Source of the DNA: Dermatemys mawii
Lineage: Eukaryota > Chordata > Testudines > Dermatemydidae
Length of the DNA stretch: 64,000 bases
Reading direction: 5' to 3'
Assembly (NCBI GenBank): GCA_007922305.1
Contig: ML677373.1
Span: forward strand, 13,070,127 to 13,134,126
Part shown: positions 10,540 to 21,700 of the stretch, piece after piece
Layout: each line of letters opens with the position of its first letter
Numbering within the stretch: position 1 is the first letter of the stretch
Program-made: the position numbers and the translations under genes
The notes under the pieces: generated by a model
Seen by the model: only the letters and a program-made list of their open reading frames with translations
The model's database searches: none
Told to the model about the DNA's origin: nothing

Positions 10540-13265
10540 TACTTGGAAACCTGGTGCTGATGCAGGGAGAGACATATGGGACTGTGACGTGCTTCACCAT
10601 CTGCAAGTGGCGAGTTGGAAATGAGTTGAGCATGAATGTTGGGATGTGGGGTGAGAGGCGAGTGCGTGTGGGAGAGGAAGACAGGTAGGAGACCTTGAGG
10701 GAGAAACTGAAGTCTTCTGCTAGAAAAGGGTGAAACTGCAGGGAGGTGGAAGAAGGTGAGGGAAGGAAAGATTCGGGGGGAGGGTAGCTATGGAGAGAAC
10801 ATTTGTGAGAGGAAGAGAACACAATGTATGGAGAAGAAAGGGAGAGGGATGGTAGGAGAGACATCAAAAAGAAAGCAGAAGACACCCAGTTAAACGGTAG
10901 AGGGAGGAATATTATATTACAAAATACAAACATACGAGTATGAAAACTTGTCTGGCCATACAACTCACTGGAGGTGCTGTGCACAACATTTTGCCACAAC
11001 TCTGCCTCTAAGCATGTGTGCAGTGAAAGGATATTTTATACAACCATCTGTGTAAAATAGACTGCAAGCACAGTCAAGCTTGGGTAAACTGAGAACTGTA
11101 AAGTTGTCTGAAGGAGTGGCTAGCTTTGAGGTTGTGTTAAGTCACCGTGTAGTAATGCTCTGCCCTTCTCTGGTACCTTCCCATTCTGAGATCTCAAAGC
11201 ACTTCACAAACGCTAATGAAACAGTGCAACACTCCTGAGGGGTGGATGTGTATTATTATTGTCAAGTGGCTTGTGCAGTCTCACCCAGTGAGTCAGTGAT
11301 GAACCCAAGAATAGAACCCAGCTCTCTTGACTCCCAGTCCTGTGTTGTGATCACTGGGGCCTGCTGTACACAAATCACACCTTGCACTAACTTGATTTGC
11401 GTGTGAGTGATGGAGTCATTATTTAATCATTTGCTGCGCACATGTGGATGGCAACCTGATTAAAATATGGTAGGAGTGTGTGATTTATAGAGTTGTTAAA
11501 TCCTGTTCTGAACCTACTTAACCACTCCTAGCAAGAGACATGATTAAATAACTACTTTGGGGTGTAGAGGAACCCTAGAGGAACCCCCATTTAGGATCAG
11601 TGGTTTATTCTGATAGTGCCTATTCCAGAACTGATGAGTGATCTAATCAGAGATTGCTTTAGAGAGCAACTTGTGAAATTATGCCAATGACCCATATTAG
11701 TAAACACTCCTCGGAGAAATGGAAACCAGTGATGAAACAATTTGTTCAATTACTTATTTTTTTAAAAAATCAAGGTAACAAATCACACCTTATCCTTCTG
11801 ATTGCAAAATCACTTTACAAACTGCGTGTATACAAGTGTCCCATCACCCAACCACTGAAATGCAGTCCCCTCTGAGGTCGAACAAGACCCCACAAAACCA
11901 AAACACCACACAACACTTCTGAACAGGAAGTGGAGGATGTGATATGCTAATGAAACTACTTAGCAGAATTATCCCAGTTGCAATTTTTGTTAGGATACCT
12001 GTACTCCTATCAAAAGTGCCATGGGATATTTGACAACCACAGGTGGTCAGAAAGAAAGGTCCATTTTTTCACCTCCGCATGTGGGTAGTTGGTGTTGGAG
12101 AAGAACTAAGTGATGGTTGGAGGGAAAAGGAGGCTTCTAGATTCCAAGCTGCAGAATGCTAGATACAAAGGACACCTGTGTGCATTCCTGGCTTGTGTTG
12201 TGATAACTGGGCCTACACATTTACTCTAATTGTGAGTTTGAGTGAAAGTTCATAAAAATGTCATCCTACCCCCTCAACATTTGTTATAGATTCCGTCCAT
12301 TGGAAATTAGGCCTAATTGGTGGATAAAATAATTCCACCCATCGCTCCCTTTTGGGGTCCTTAAAGACATAGAGAACAAATGGCTTCTGGAGTGAGTTTC
12401 ACCCGCCACTCGTCTCTTGCAACTTTAAGACTATTTAATCCTGATTCTGAGATGTCCAGACCAGATTGGTCATCTGAGTTCCCCCTCTCTGGCTGCCACC
12501 ACCTCCACTGGCTCCAGCTGAATCCCAAATGCCCTTTGGGATGCCAGGCTTCGTCAACTCTCTCCCTTCCTCACCTTATTTCTTTTTCCTATCTCTCTCC
12601 TTTTGCTTCTGTTTAATAAGTCTGTCTGAGCTGCCGAAGACCGCACATTTGCGACATTGCAGTAAGCCTACAGCTAAAAGCAATACGCTAAACTGCCCAA
12701 TGCTGGTACAAGTTTGCCAGGTCTCGAGCTGATAAGCCACTGTGCTGTGCCTGTGTTTGTCCAGAAGCAAGATCTCAAGTGAAAGTTAACACCAAAAGCA
12801 GAAATCTTTGCTGTTCTTTTCCCCACCTTTTTGTGTGTCTTGTTTTGCCTCCTAGGAAATGAGATTGGATGTTAACAGCTCATCATTCACTAATTTATCT
12901 TTTCCCCCAAAAAGACATTTAGTCATTACCACTTTTAATATGACAAATAAGGGGGGTTTCCTTCTAAAGACTCCCTCCAGCTAAAGGGAACAAGGGACGT
13001 TGTTCAGATGAAAGTCTTACCTAATACTTTACATTTCAAATGCTTTAACAGTTTTTTTTTTCCCTTTTATGTATCTAATGAAAGATTAAAGGGACTTTTC
13101 ATGATGTTTGCCATGACACTAAGCAGACTGAGGTCTCTGTATAGCAAACCCTGAACCTTGTTTGGATGTTGGGCAGTGACTGGGTTATGTTAACACCTTT
13201 TTGTCTCTCTGGGCCCATATAGTCCCATCTAAATTAATACAGCAATTCTAACTGACTTGAAAGGG
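10540..13265. other. Intergenic, no gene recognised
   Basis: A purine-rich (G/A) run spans about 10640-10870 and creates a long minus-strand open frame that is not a gene. A reverse MIR-like copy lies at about 11165-11360. The rest is unremarkable. Confidence 0.45.
11165..11360 (-). repeat. MIR/CORE-SINE-like copy, reverse orientation
   Basis: Contains 'ctcaaagcacttcacaaacg', 'gtctcacccagtgagtcagt' and 'agaacccagctctcttgact', the reverse reading of an amniote CORE-SINE. Confidence 0.6.
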
Positions 13266-13269
13266 TTTT

Positions 13270-14010
13270 GTGGCCAAGTAGCAGACGTCACTCTGAGGAA
13301 GCTGTAGACGCGATGTCGTGAAGGAGAGTGTCATGGAGTGCCCGGAGCGATGGTCTGGAACTGCTCCCTACGAAGCCAGTCAGGACTCTGGGGGGAAGTT
13401 TCCTCTCTGTGAACAGCCTATCTCCAAGGCTAGGACCTTCACAGGTTACAGCTTCCACCTTCCTGGGTCTGACCTCGGAGCATTCAGCACCTTCTGCCCC
13501 TCTGTGCGCTTCCCCCAGCGAGCCCGCTCAGGCAGGGTCCTGGGGAAGCCCGGGGGTCTGCACCCCAACTCCACAGTCAGATGTGACTCTCAGCCAGCCA
13601 GTAAAACAGGTTTATTAGGACAGGTGATCTAAGATAGAGCTTATAGTAGATCGAGCGCAACCCCTCCGCTGGATCCATTTTGGGGGCCAGAGAGCCAGGC
13701 AAGCCTGCCTCTAGCTCTCTGCCTCTTCCCAGCCAGACCCAGACTGAAACTCACCCCCCAGTCCCTCCTCCTCCTTTCCTTTGTCTCCTTCCCAGCCAGG
13801 AGGTCAGCTGACCTTTTTGTTCTCAGCCTTACCTAACACCTTGCAGAGAGGGGAAGGGCCAGGCCTAAGACAGGGCATCGGCTACTTGCTTACACTGTCT
13901 CTCTGCTCTACAGTAACTACACACCCTTATCCCTCCCCATAGACACTCCAGAAATGCACAGGGGAAACTGAGGCGCACACACCGTATTCCCACTCTGTCA
14001 CAGAGAGTTT
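13270..14010 (-). mobile_element. LTR-like repeat (probable solo LTR, non-coding)
   Basis: A moderately GC-rich block unlike its surroundings. Read on the minus strand it opens near 14003 with TGTGACAGAGTGGG and carries a poly(A)-signal-like CCTAATAAACC near 13611-13621. Phrases such as 'gactctcagccagccagtaa' and 'ccaggaggtcagctgacc' are ones I associate with an abundant turtle LTR. No retroviral coding sequence was seen. Ends are approximate and no target-site duplication was confirmed. Confidence 0.5.
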
Positions 14011-14832
14011 TCTCTGCATTTGCGCCCACACCAAGAATTCATAAACCATGAATCAGGCTCCCCAAAATCATGATTGGTTTAAAAATCATGACTGCTCCTT
14101 GAACTACAAATTTCCCTTCTAGTTTCTGAGCCTCTAGGTGCCCTCAAGTCACATTTTCTAGCTTTTCTCCATGACAATGAGGGTTGGAAACTTACTTTTC
14201 ATTTAAAAAAGGCAGCTGAGATTCTGTCTCCTAATCGCTTGATGCCAGCAGATGGGACACAAAGAAAAGCAACTCTCACAATTGTATCCAGTGCTATTTG
14301 GTGCAATGCTGCATCTGAAAGACTACCCCCTCCAGTAACACAGGGCCCTCCAACAGCCATGTGGAAGCACTGGCTCGGTACCAGAGCAGAATGCTGCCCA
14401 CTGAATTCCCAGCATCGTTTCCTGCAGTGCTGGAACTCCCTTCCAAGTGCTGATTAGACCATGTCCTTCCTGCTTGGCTTGTGAAAATGGGAGGCAAAAT
14501 AGCCTGAGGTAGGTGGGATGGGGTGCAGACAGAAATGAGAAAACATTTTCTTTTAAAGTGCCTGAAGACTACGCCCAGGATAATGAGACGATTAACTCAG
14601 GCCGGCTTTGGAAAGCAGCCATAAAACTGCCTTGGGAGACAGCCACAGAGCTTCACTGGGATTCAGCCAGTGCTGTCATCCAAAGCAAACTGCCTGCACT
14701 CGCTGCCAACAAAGGAACAATTAACATTCAAAAGATCTTTGAAGTTAACTTGAATGTGCCTGTGAGGAGGCCATGGTGACACAGGTCTCGTGAAAAGCTA
14801 ATCTAACCACTACAGGGGCCAGTTGACTATTA

Positions 14833-15493
14833 GGGCCTGGCTATACTTGCAGCTGTAGAGCGTTTTGGGTTGAGCCAGCCTTCGGAGAGCACACTAGGGA
14901 AAGCATGGCCACATTTGCGTCACTTGCAGCAGCATTGGGAGCTGTGCATAATGGGCAGCTATCTCAGCATTCAAGTGGCTGCAATGTGCTTTACAAATGA
15001 GGGGGATGGGGTGGAGTGTGTTGTGTGTATGAGGTGGGAGAGAGAGAATGGGTTTTTGGAATGCTGAGAGTGTGTCAGCGGACTATCTTGTAAGTTGAGA
15101 GCCCCCTGCCCCTCCCCCTCACTCAAAACAAACAGTAAATGTTTGTTGGATCAGATAAGCAGCTGCTGTCTGAAATGGAGCTTTGAAAAGGCACATCCGC
15201 AGTCCTGCAACTATTTCACAACAAAGGGAAGAGTAACCACTTGACTTAAGGGGATTATGGGACGTTTCTGGAGGTCAATCAGAGTGCAGTAACACAACTC
15301 CTTGTCCACACTAATGCTGAAACATCTCACTCAATACACAACAGCTGTTAGTCCTCTCACCGAGGTGGAGTATCAGGAGCGCTCCAGCCAGGGAATCAGA
15401 GCACTCTACGTGCCTTGCCAGTATGGATGTGTAGTAAGGTAGAGCATTCTGGGAGGCTTTATTGCGATAAAATGTGCAAGTATAGCTAAGCCC
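14833..15493. mobile_element. 661-bp element with 19-bp terminal inverted repeats
   Basis: The left end GGGCCTGGCTATACTTGCA matches the reverse complement of the right end, GGGCTTAGCTATACTTGCA, at 17 of 19 positions. The interior has no transposase frame, so this looks like a non-autonomous DNA transposon. No clear target-site duplication was found. Confidence 0.7.
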
Positions 15494-17420
15494 GGCTGCA
15501 GAGGAGCCTTTAAAACTAGCCAAACGATGTGGATTCATTCTGCTGTAAGTTACACTAGTTCAATTCCCCACTGAAATCAGGGGAAGCACCTAGGGATAAC
15601 TGAGTGAAGGATTCAACCCGCTGCTTTTGGGAAGAAACAAACGGACATACTGTTTTCTCCATTTTCTTTTGAGGTATTTAATGAGACACACATTCGTGGC
15701 AGATTGCCAAAGACAGCAGGGCAAACTGAACTACTAGCATAGTACAGAGAGGAAAACCTGGTTTGAGTGTGTTTCCTAATGCCTGACTTTCCCTGCTGAA
15801 AATAGATGCAAAAATCATGAACACAAATTTTGGCCATGAGATAAGATGGGCTTCTCACTGAGGCTGTGGATAGGGAACTAAGTGGTGTTCTTTGGAGGAA
15901 GAAGCTCTTCTGATCATTTGATATGTTTTATCTATCTGTTTGGTCCCCTTGAATCTCACTCAAAGCCTCATTCTAGTTTTAGATGCTAAAGAAGGCATTT
16001 GATCAGGTTGAGAGGAACCTCGGTCACTTAGAGTCGGCAAGTAGCTTAGGTACAGAACCAGTAATCCTCCAGTGGACAGGTCTAAGGCTATATTTATATC
16101 TTCAGATGAGTGCAGAGAAACCTTAATGAAACACAGAATCCAGCCGCAAGGAGGGAGAGAGATTGTGTAGACTAGTAAAAAGGGAGCACAACTAATAATG
16201 GGCTTACATTACAAAAGGGAGAATTTAGGGTGAACAATGGGAAATACTTAGATAGATCAGTTGGCATATGGAGTAGTTTCCCAAGATATGTGATGGTTCT
16301 GGAAATGCCGCCTCTTGGGATATTTCAGTCTTGACTTAACAGAACATTAAATGTCCAATAGGGAACAATTTAGCATTGGCTGGAAGGTAGACTAGACGAT
16401 TTCCTAGGCTGTTTAGTCAGCGTACAAACAGATGACACCAGCACACTCTCTGACAGCTTCCACCAATTCAAAGGGGGATAGCAGGATCTGGCTTGCCCTG
16501 CTATTTGTCCTGGTGGTAAAACTTCTGGCACACAAGATTAGCAGGAACCCTGGAATACCAGGGAGAGACCACAATAGTGGAAAATGTAAAATCCCCTTGT
16601 ACGCAGAAGGCACTCCTCATCACCAGTACACAATATTCATTCACAGTTGAAAGAAAAGCAAAAGACTCTGAATCTGACCCATAGCTGGTGTAAATCTGCA
16701 AAGGTCTAATGACCTTAGTGGAACTAACTCAAATTTATACCAGCGGAGGATATGGCTCATTGGTACTTTTGGGCATTTGGATGAGAGTTCTTCAGAATTA
16801 AATTGTCAAAATGGATATCCTACTGGGGGGAACAATCTGTTGTTTGAATGGGGATGCCTGCCTTAGGGCCTCCAGACCCCACTCCACTCCACTCCTGACT
16901 GGGACAACCTATGTTCAGACATGTTGAATACACCCTAGAAATTGAGTGAAATCCTGGTTCCACTGAAGTCACTAAGCGTTTTGCCACTTGGAGTTAGGAT
17001 TTCACCCGGTGAGGTCAGCATGTTTGACACTGGATGATAAACCCTTACTGCAAGGCACTGAATACATACCAGAGTTAAGGAACAGTGAGTTTGGGAACAA
17101 TACACTGGGTAAATTACACAGGAAGAGGCTTCACAGATTTTTGGTGTGGGTCTTGCTTTGTTCTGACTTGCTGTGTTGCTGTCAAGTGGTTTGCTCCATG
17201 CTGCCTTGCAACCTTGTACTTAACTGACATCTTTTGTGGAATCGGGTATCTTACTGAATTGATGTAACAAGAAAAAATTCGTGTAGATAAAATGACATGT
17301 CTGGAGCATCTTGCATCTGAAAAACCTTCAAGCCCTGGATAAGGCTTTCAAAAGTACTAAATTTCACCTGCCTCAATTTTTAGCACATTCAACTTTAGGC
17401 CCCTAAAGGGAGCCTGTGTA
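15494..17420. other. Intergenic, no gene recognised
   Basis: Short open frames only. About 16660-16760 has the 'gaatctgacccatagctggt' text common in amniote dispersed repeats. Nothing coding is supported. Confidence 0.4.
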
Positions 17421-17622
17421 ACCCCCACACCTTGTGAGTGTGATGTTCTGTCCCATCTAGTAACACAGAGACCACATAGAGAGAACAAATGAGTCTGCTC
17501 TACAGCCTTTGCTAACGACCAGCTGGCTTTTAGTTCATGCTGTGAGAGGCTCATGCACTAAGCTCCAGAGATCCCTGGTTCAATCCCACCCACCGGGGTC
17601 TGTCGGTGATATACCAGGTTTT
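17421..17622 (+). repeat. tRNA-like SINE, copy 1
   Basis: Contains an A-box-like 'ttagttcatgctgtgagagg' and a B-box-like 'ggttcaatccc', followed by 'ggggtctgtcggtgatatac'. The same layout recurs at 31935-32137, including an upstream 'ctgtccca' part and 'gagtctgctctacagcctt'. It is a SINE rather than a real tRNA: flanking unique sequence is shared between copies and the cloverleaf is degenerate. Confidence 0.7.
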
Positions 17623-17754
17623 GTTAAGGTGGGTAAATAGCACTTTCTGAAAATCAGGCCTCATTAAGGTGTCACTTGTGCACCCACAATCACTAGTTAC
17701 TTGAAAATCTTGGCCTACCTGATGAAGCCGCCTTGCAAAACACACATGTATCAC

Positions 17755-17890
17755 TATGTTTACAAATGGGAGGGCATGGGAGAAATGAGACACAGAAAGA
17801 TTATGTGACTTGCTCAGTGTCACACAGTGAGTCAGTGGCAGAACAAGCAATAAACCCCAGGAGTCTTGATTCCCAGCCTCTTCAGAATTA
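17755..17890 (-). repeat. MIR-like CORE-SINE, reverse orientation
   Basis: Contains 'gagacacagaaagattatgt', 'gacttgctcagtgtcacaca' and 'caggagtcttgattcccagc'. Confidence 0.7.
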
Positions 17891-18115
17891 CAAAGGTAAT
17901 GGAACACTGGGGGGTTATGAACCAATGGTGCATAAAGGAAAGGCTGGTGTGAACAGGTGGATGACAGTCCCTGCCACCTCCAGATGACCCTGAGTAGTGA
18001 ACAAACGTCTCCCAGGGGAATATCAAGTGTAAACACCATTTATGCATTACCTGCTTTTGACCTGTAGCCAAGCAATTAAACAACCTACCTCTGCAGCCAT
18101 AAGGTAGAAGTGAAT

Positions 18116-18121
18116 TTTATT
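18116..18121 (-). terminator. Poly(A) signal of the TRIM gene
   Basis: AATAAA on the minus strand about 50 nt past the TRIM stop codon, implying a short 3' UTR. Confidence 0.6.
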
Positions 18122-18172
18122 AGCAACAAAGAGCCCTTGTGGGCTACAGGGAGCAAATCTGACCTTACTGCT

Positions 18173-18714
18173 TCAAGGTGATGGATGCTGCTTCAAGGTA
18201 ATGGAGCCGCCGCTGCTCACCATGACTGCAGGATACAATGGCTCCGTGAACGTGGTCAGGAAGCGGTAGATGAGGTTCATGGTGTTGGTGACGCCATAGA
18301 AAGTCAGGGAGCCAGCAGCATAGTCCAGGAAGACACCGATGGTCTTATAATAGCTGCCCTTCACCACGGTTTGGATATTGTTGTGCCAGACAGAGAACTT
18401 CAAGGAGTCCCACTCCAAGCACCAGGAGGTATTGTTCCGGCCAATCAGGTAAAAGATACAGCTCTTCCCAGTCTTGTGCATGTAACTGTAGGTTGCTCCC
18501 AAGCAAACCCATGAGTCTGAGACCTCAACTTCCCAGTAATGGTAGCCCTCACACAGGCTGCGGGTACACAAGACTTGTGGCCAGTGGTTGAATCCCTGGC
18601 AGGACCCGAAGAAAGACTCCATCAGGATGCCCATGTTCAGCACGGAGTGGGTCTCCTTGAACAGCAAGAGCTCCTCGCTGGCAGTGTTGGGATCGAAGTT
18701 CAGATTGCGGTAGT
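18173..18714 (-). CDS. TRIM exon 5: PRY/SPRY (B30.2) domain and stop
   Basis: The acceptor catag ends at 18715 after a pyrimidine-rich tract. The exon opens with two bases that complete a GAC codon with the single G left by exon 4, giving D-YRNLNFDPNTA. About 179 residues carry the whole B30.2 domain without a break. The frame stays open upstream to 18748 (FASYDI), so an extra intermediate exon with another acceptor cannot be excluded, but the only in-frame AG I found is this one. Confidence 0.8.
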
Positions 18715-21700
18715 CTATGTCATAGGAGGCAAAAGGAGATACAGCCAAAGTGAATCCATGCCTGATGGGTGTGGGGAGAGAGGCCTCAAACTACATGTCC
18801 TGCTCAGTCCACTTCCATTCCCAGACCAGATGTGCAGGGAACACTATGATGAAGGGACTGATATTAGCTATTCCCACCATGAAGGTGGCAAGGGGCTGTT
18901 TCTTCTCTTCTCAGAGAGGGTTTGCCACTAGTGGTAAGAGAAGTGGTGGTCATGTAATGAGCATGTATTGGATATTTTTTTTAGTGCAAGATACTTGGGG
19001 AAGGACTATGTGGCAGGTTTTGTCTCACCAACACTGGTATTACACCAGTGTTACTGACTTCAGTGCTGTTAACTCCTGACTTTTCCCTGGTGTGAAAGAG
19101 AGAGAGAGACCAGGGCTACTGCTTGTGTCCTAGACAGCACTGAGCATCCTGTCAGTATTTAAAAACATTATGCTACGGCTTGAGACAGGTACAGGCTTCC
19201 CTTCTGGCATAGAAGTAGCCTGAAAGAGCAAGTACCATACGGAGCTCCAGATCAGAGCCGTAGCTGGAAATTCAAGTGGTCTATTTAGGTCATAGTGTAT
19301 TGTCTCATTTCCTTGTGCTCCCCATCTGTATCTACCTCTTCTCTTAGCTTATGCTTAGATTGTAAGCTCCAAAGAGGTAGGACTGTTCTTTTTGTTCAGT
19401 TCATACAATGGGTAGCACAATGGTGACCTGGTCCATGACTAGAGCTCCTAGGTACTATGATCATACAAATAATACTATGAACATTTTTCATTACTCTTCT
19501 GTGTTGTGCTCTTAATATAATATGCAGTGTAGGTGAAAGTGTGTTTTTTGTGCAAGAAAATGTCATGTGTATTTAAAGTTAAGGGAGGAAAAACACATGG
19601 TGTAATATGCTATTTTCAGATACAATATGATCATATATGTGTAGTGCACGTGCAAGGGAGAGGAATAAAAGTTACATCTACAACCTTAACTCTAGCCTGT
19701 CTTCTAGCCTATCCTATCTTCCAAATATTTAACTATGCAGCCTTAATTGTCTCCTCCTTGGCTTTTATTAAAATAAAAGTAAAGTTGGGGGGGGGGGGGA
19801 AGAGAGGGAAGACAAGCCCCTCAATAAAACAGTCACTTTCCTCTCCAGAACACTTGAATTTCTGTTGGCCTACAAATTGGTTGTAACAAGTGTAAATTCC
19901 ATGATAGGAAATTATTTGGCCTGACACCTCTAGGAACACCCTATCCCAGGTAATTTAGGGAAAGCCTCTCTACTGTGCAACTTAACAGGTGTACGGGAGA
20001 CAACAACCCTTCTGCTTCCTAGTGAATTGCAGCAGGTCTCCCTCTTGTGACCTTTAAAAGGTGAGTGGCAGCTCTCTACACTTTCAGCGTGCTGTTCACT
20101 GTTCTGCTAGCTTAGCCCCATGCGACATACATGGGGCTTGCAGCATTCCATAACATCACTCGGGGGCTGATCTTGCTCCCGTTCAAATCAATGGGGATAT
20201 GATCATGTCCATCATTTAGCTTAGCTAACTCCCCTCTGTAAGATGTCCTGGCTTATATGCACAGTACATTTTCCCCTCCCACCCCGCAGTCAAAATAAGC
20301 CCAGTTTTCACTGAAGCACTTGTCCTCTTCTCATTGAGGACTGTTGACATAGCAAAGCTCAATTTCTGTCCTGAGCTATTGTGGCTGTAGAGTTGCTTCA
20401 AAAACTTGCAAGATTATTTTTAATAAGTACTGTATATTTTCCCCACTCTCCTGGCATGCCAACAAGCCAATCTGATTTTTTTTTTAACAAAATGGATCTT
20501 GAAGCCAAAACAATTTTTTGTAAAAATTAGTTTAGCCTGCAAGGAGAAAGTTTTCAAGAAGTTCTGGATAACTATAAAAATAGGGGTGTAGAATGGATAC
20601 AGCAGCTTTAACTATAGCTGTCGACTTTTCCATAACAAAATAATTTAAAAGCTCTATAAGAGAAGAACTCCCCTACCTTGTCTCTCTAATCAAGAAGTTA
20701 TGCATATATGGCCCAGTCCTTCTCCTTCTGAAGCCAGATGCAAAATTGGGCTTTAGGTTTTTTTTCCTCCCCTCCAAAGACAACTGCTACCCAGAACTTT
20801 TCATTATTTATGCTGTGGGCTAACTTTTTGCATCTAATTCAGCCAATGAAAATAGTTGTAGTCAGTTTCACTGTCCAGGATAGTGCTGCAGGGTTTGAAT
20901 TGCAGGAAAAAATTGTAATTCAAACAAAACCCTTTTGGTAATTAAGACACTTAAAATATTTCCCTTCACTTTAGGGTTTGTACAGAAAAAATAATTGGTC
21001 TCAAAACTAACTTTACTCTTAAATTCTCTTATGTGCAGAGAAGGCTTTTTTAGTTAGTTTTTTTAAATACCCTGTTAGTTTTTTTAAATACCCCTGCTTT
21101 ATATTATACAATCTTTAGATTATTACAATTGAAATAATTTAAAAAATCTGTGCAATACCTAACTTTAAATTTGTAACCAATACTATGATTACTTAATATC
21201 ACACTTCCTCTTAACTCCTTTCTATTGGGTGAGACATGGTAGATCCAATTGAGGACAGATACAGACCATAAAATCCTAGTACTAAGTAGAAATGAGTTGT
21301 TTGTTAAGGTACTCTTTCTCAGGTAGTCTAAGAACTAGGCACGTGGCTTTAAGACAGTTTAAAAAGACCCTATGGCTCTATTCTGAATATAAAAGGCTAC
21401 TTTTTTTTATATGAGCCTAAATCCAGAATGTAATTCTGTAAGCACTGTTTAGATCTACAATTAATTGCAGTTGCGAATGATAGACTAGCTCCAGTTACTT
21501 TATTGTGCTCACAAATCAAGTACTTAGGCTACTAATCTTATCACTTGTGCCTGCAATTAGTTGCAGTTGGAAAAAACACAGGAACAGACAATTGTGCCAG
21601 ACAATTGTCATATTGTTAACATGATCTCGCATCAAAAATACACTAATGAAAGGAACCCTATTATTTTTTTTAAATCCCCCTGCTTTATATTACACAAAAT

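Noticed and set aside
10322..10999. Minus-strand open frame of 225 codons
   Set aside because: It is made by a purine-rich run plus the MITE at 10421-10539. The protein is Ser/Pro/Leu/Phe-rich low complexity with no domain.
17528..17600. Possible tRNA gene
   Set aside because: A and B boxes are present but the same sequence with the same flanks recurs at 32.0 kb, so it is a SINE.
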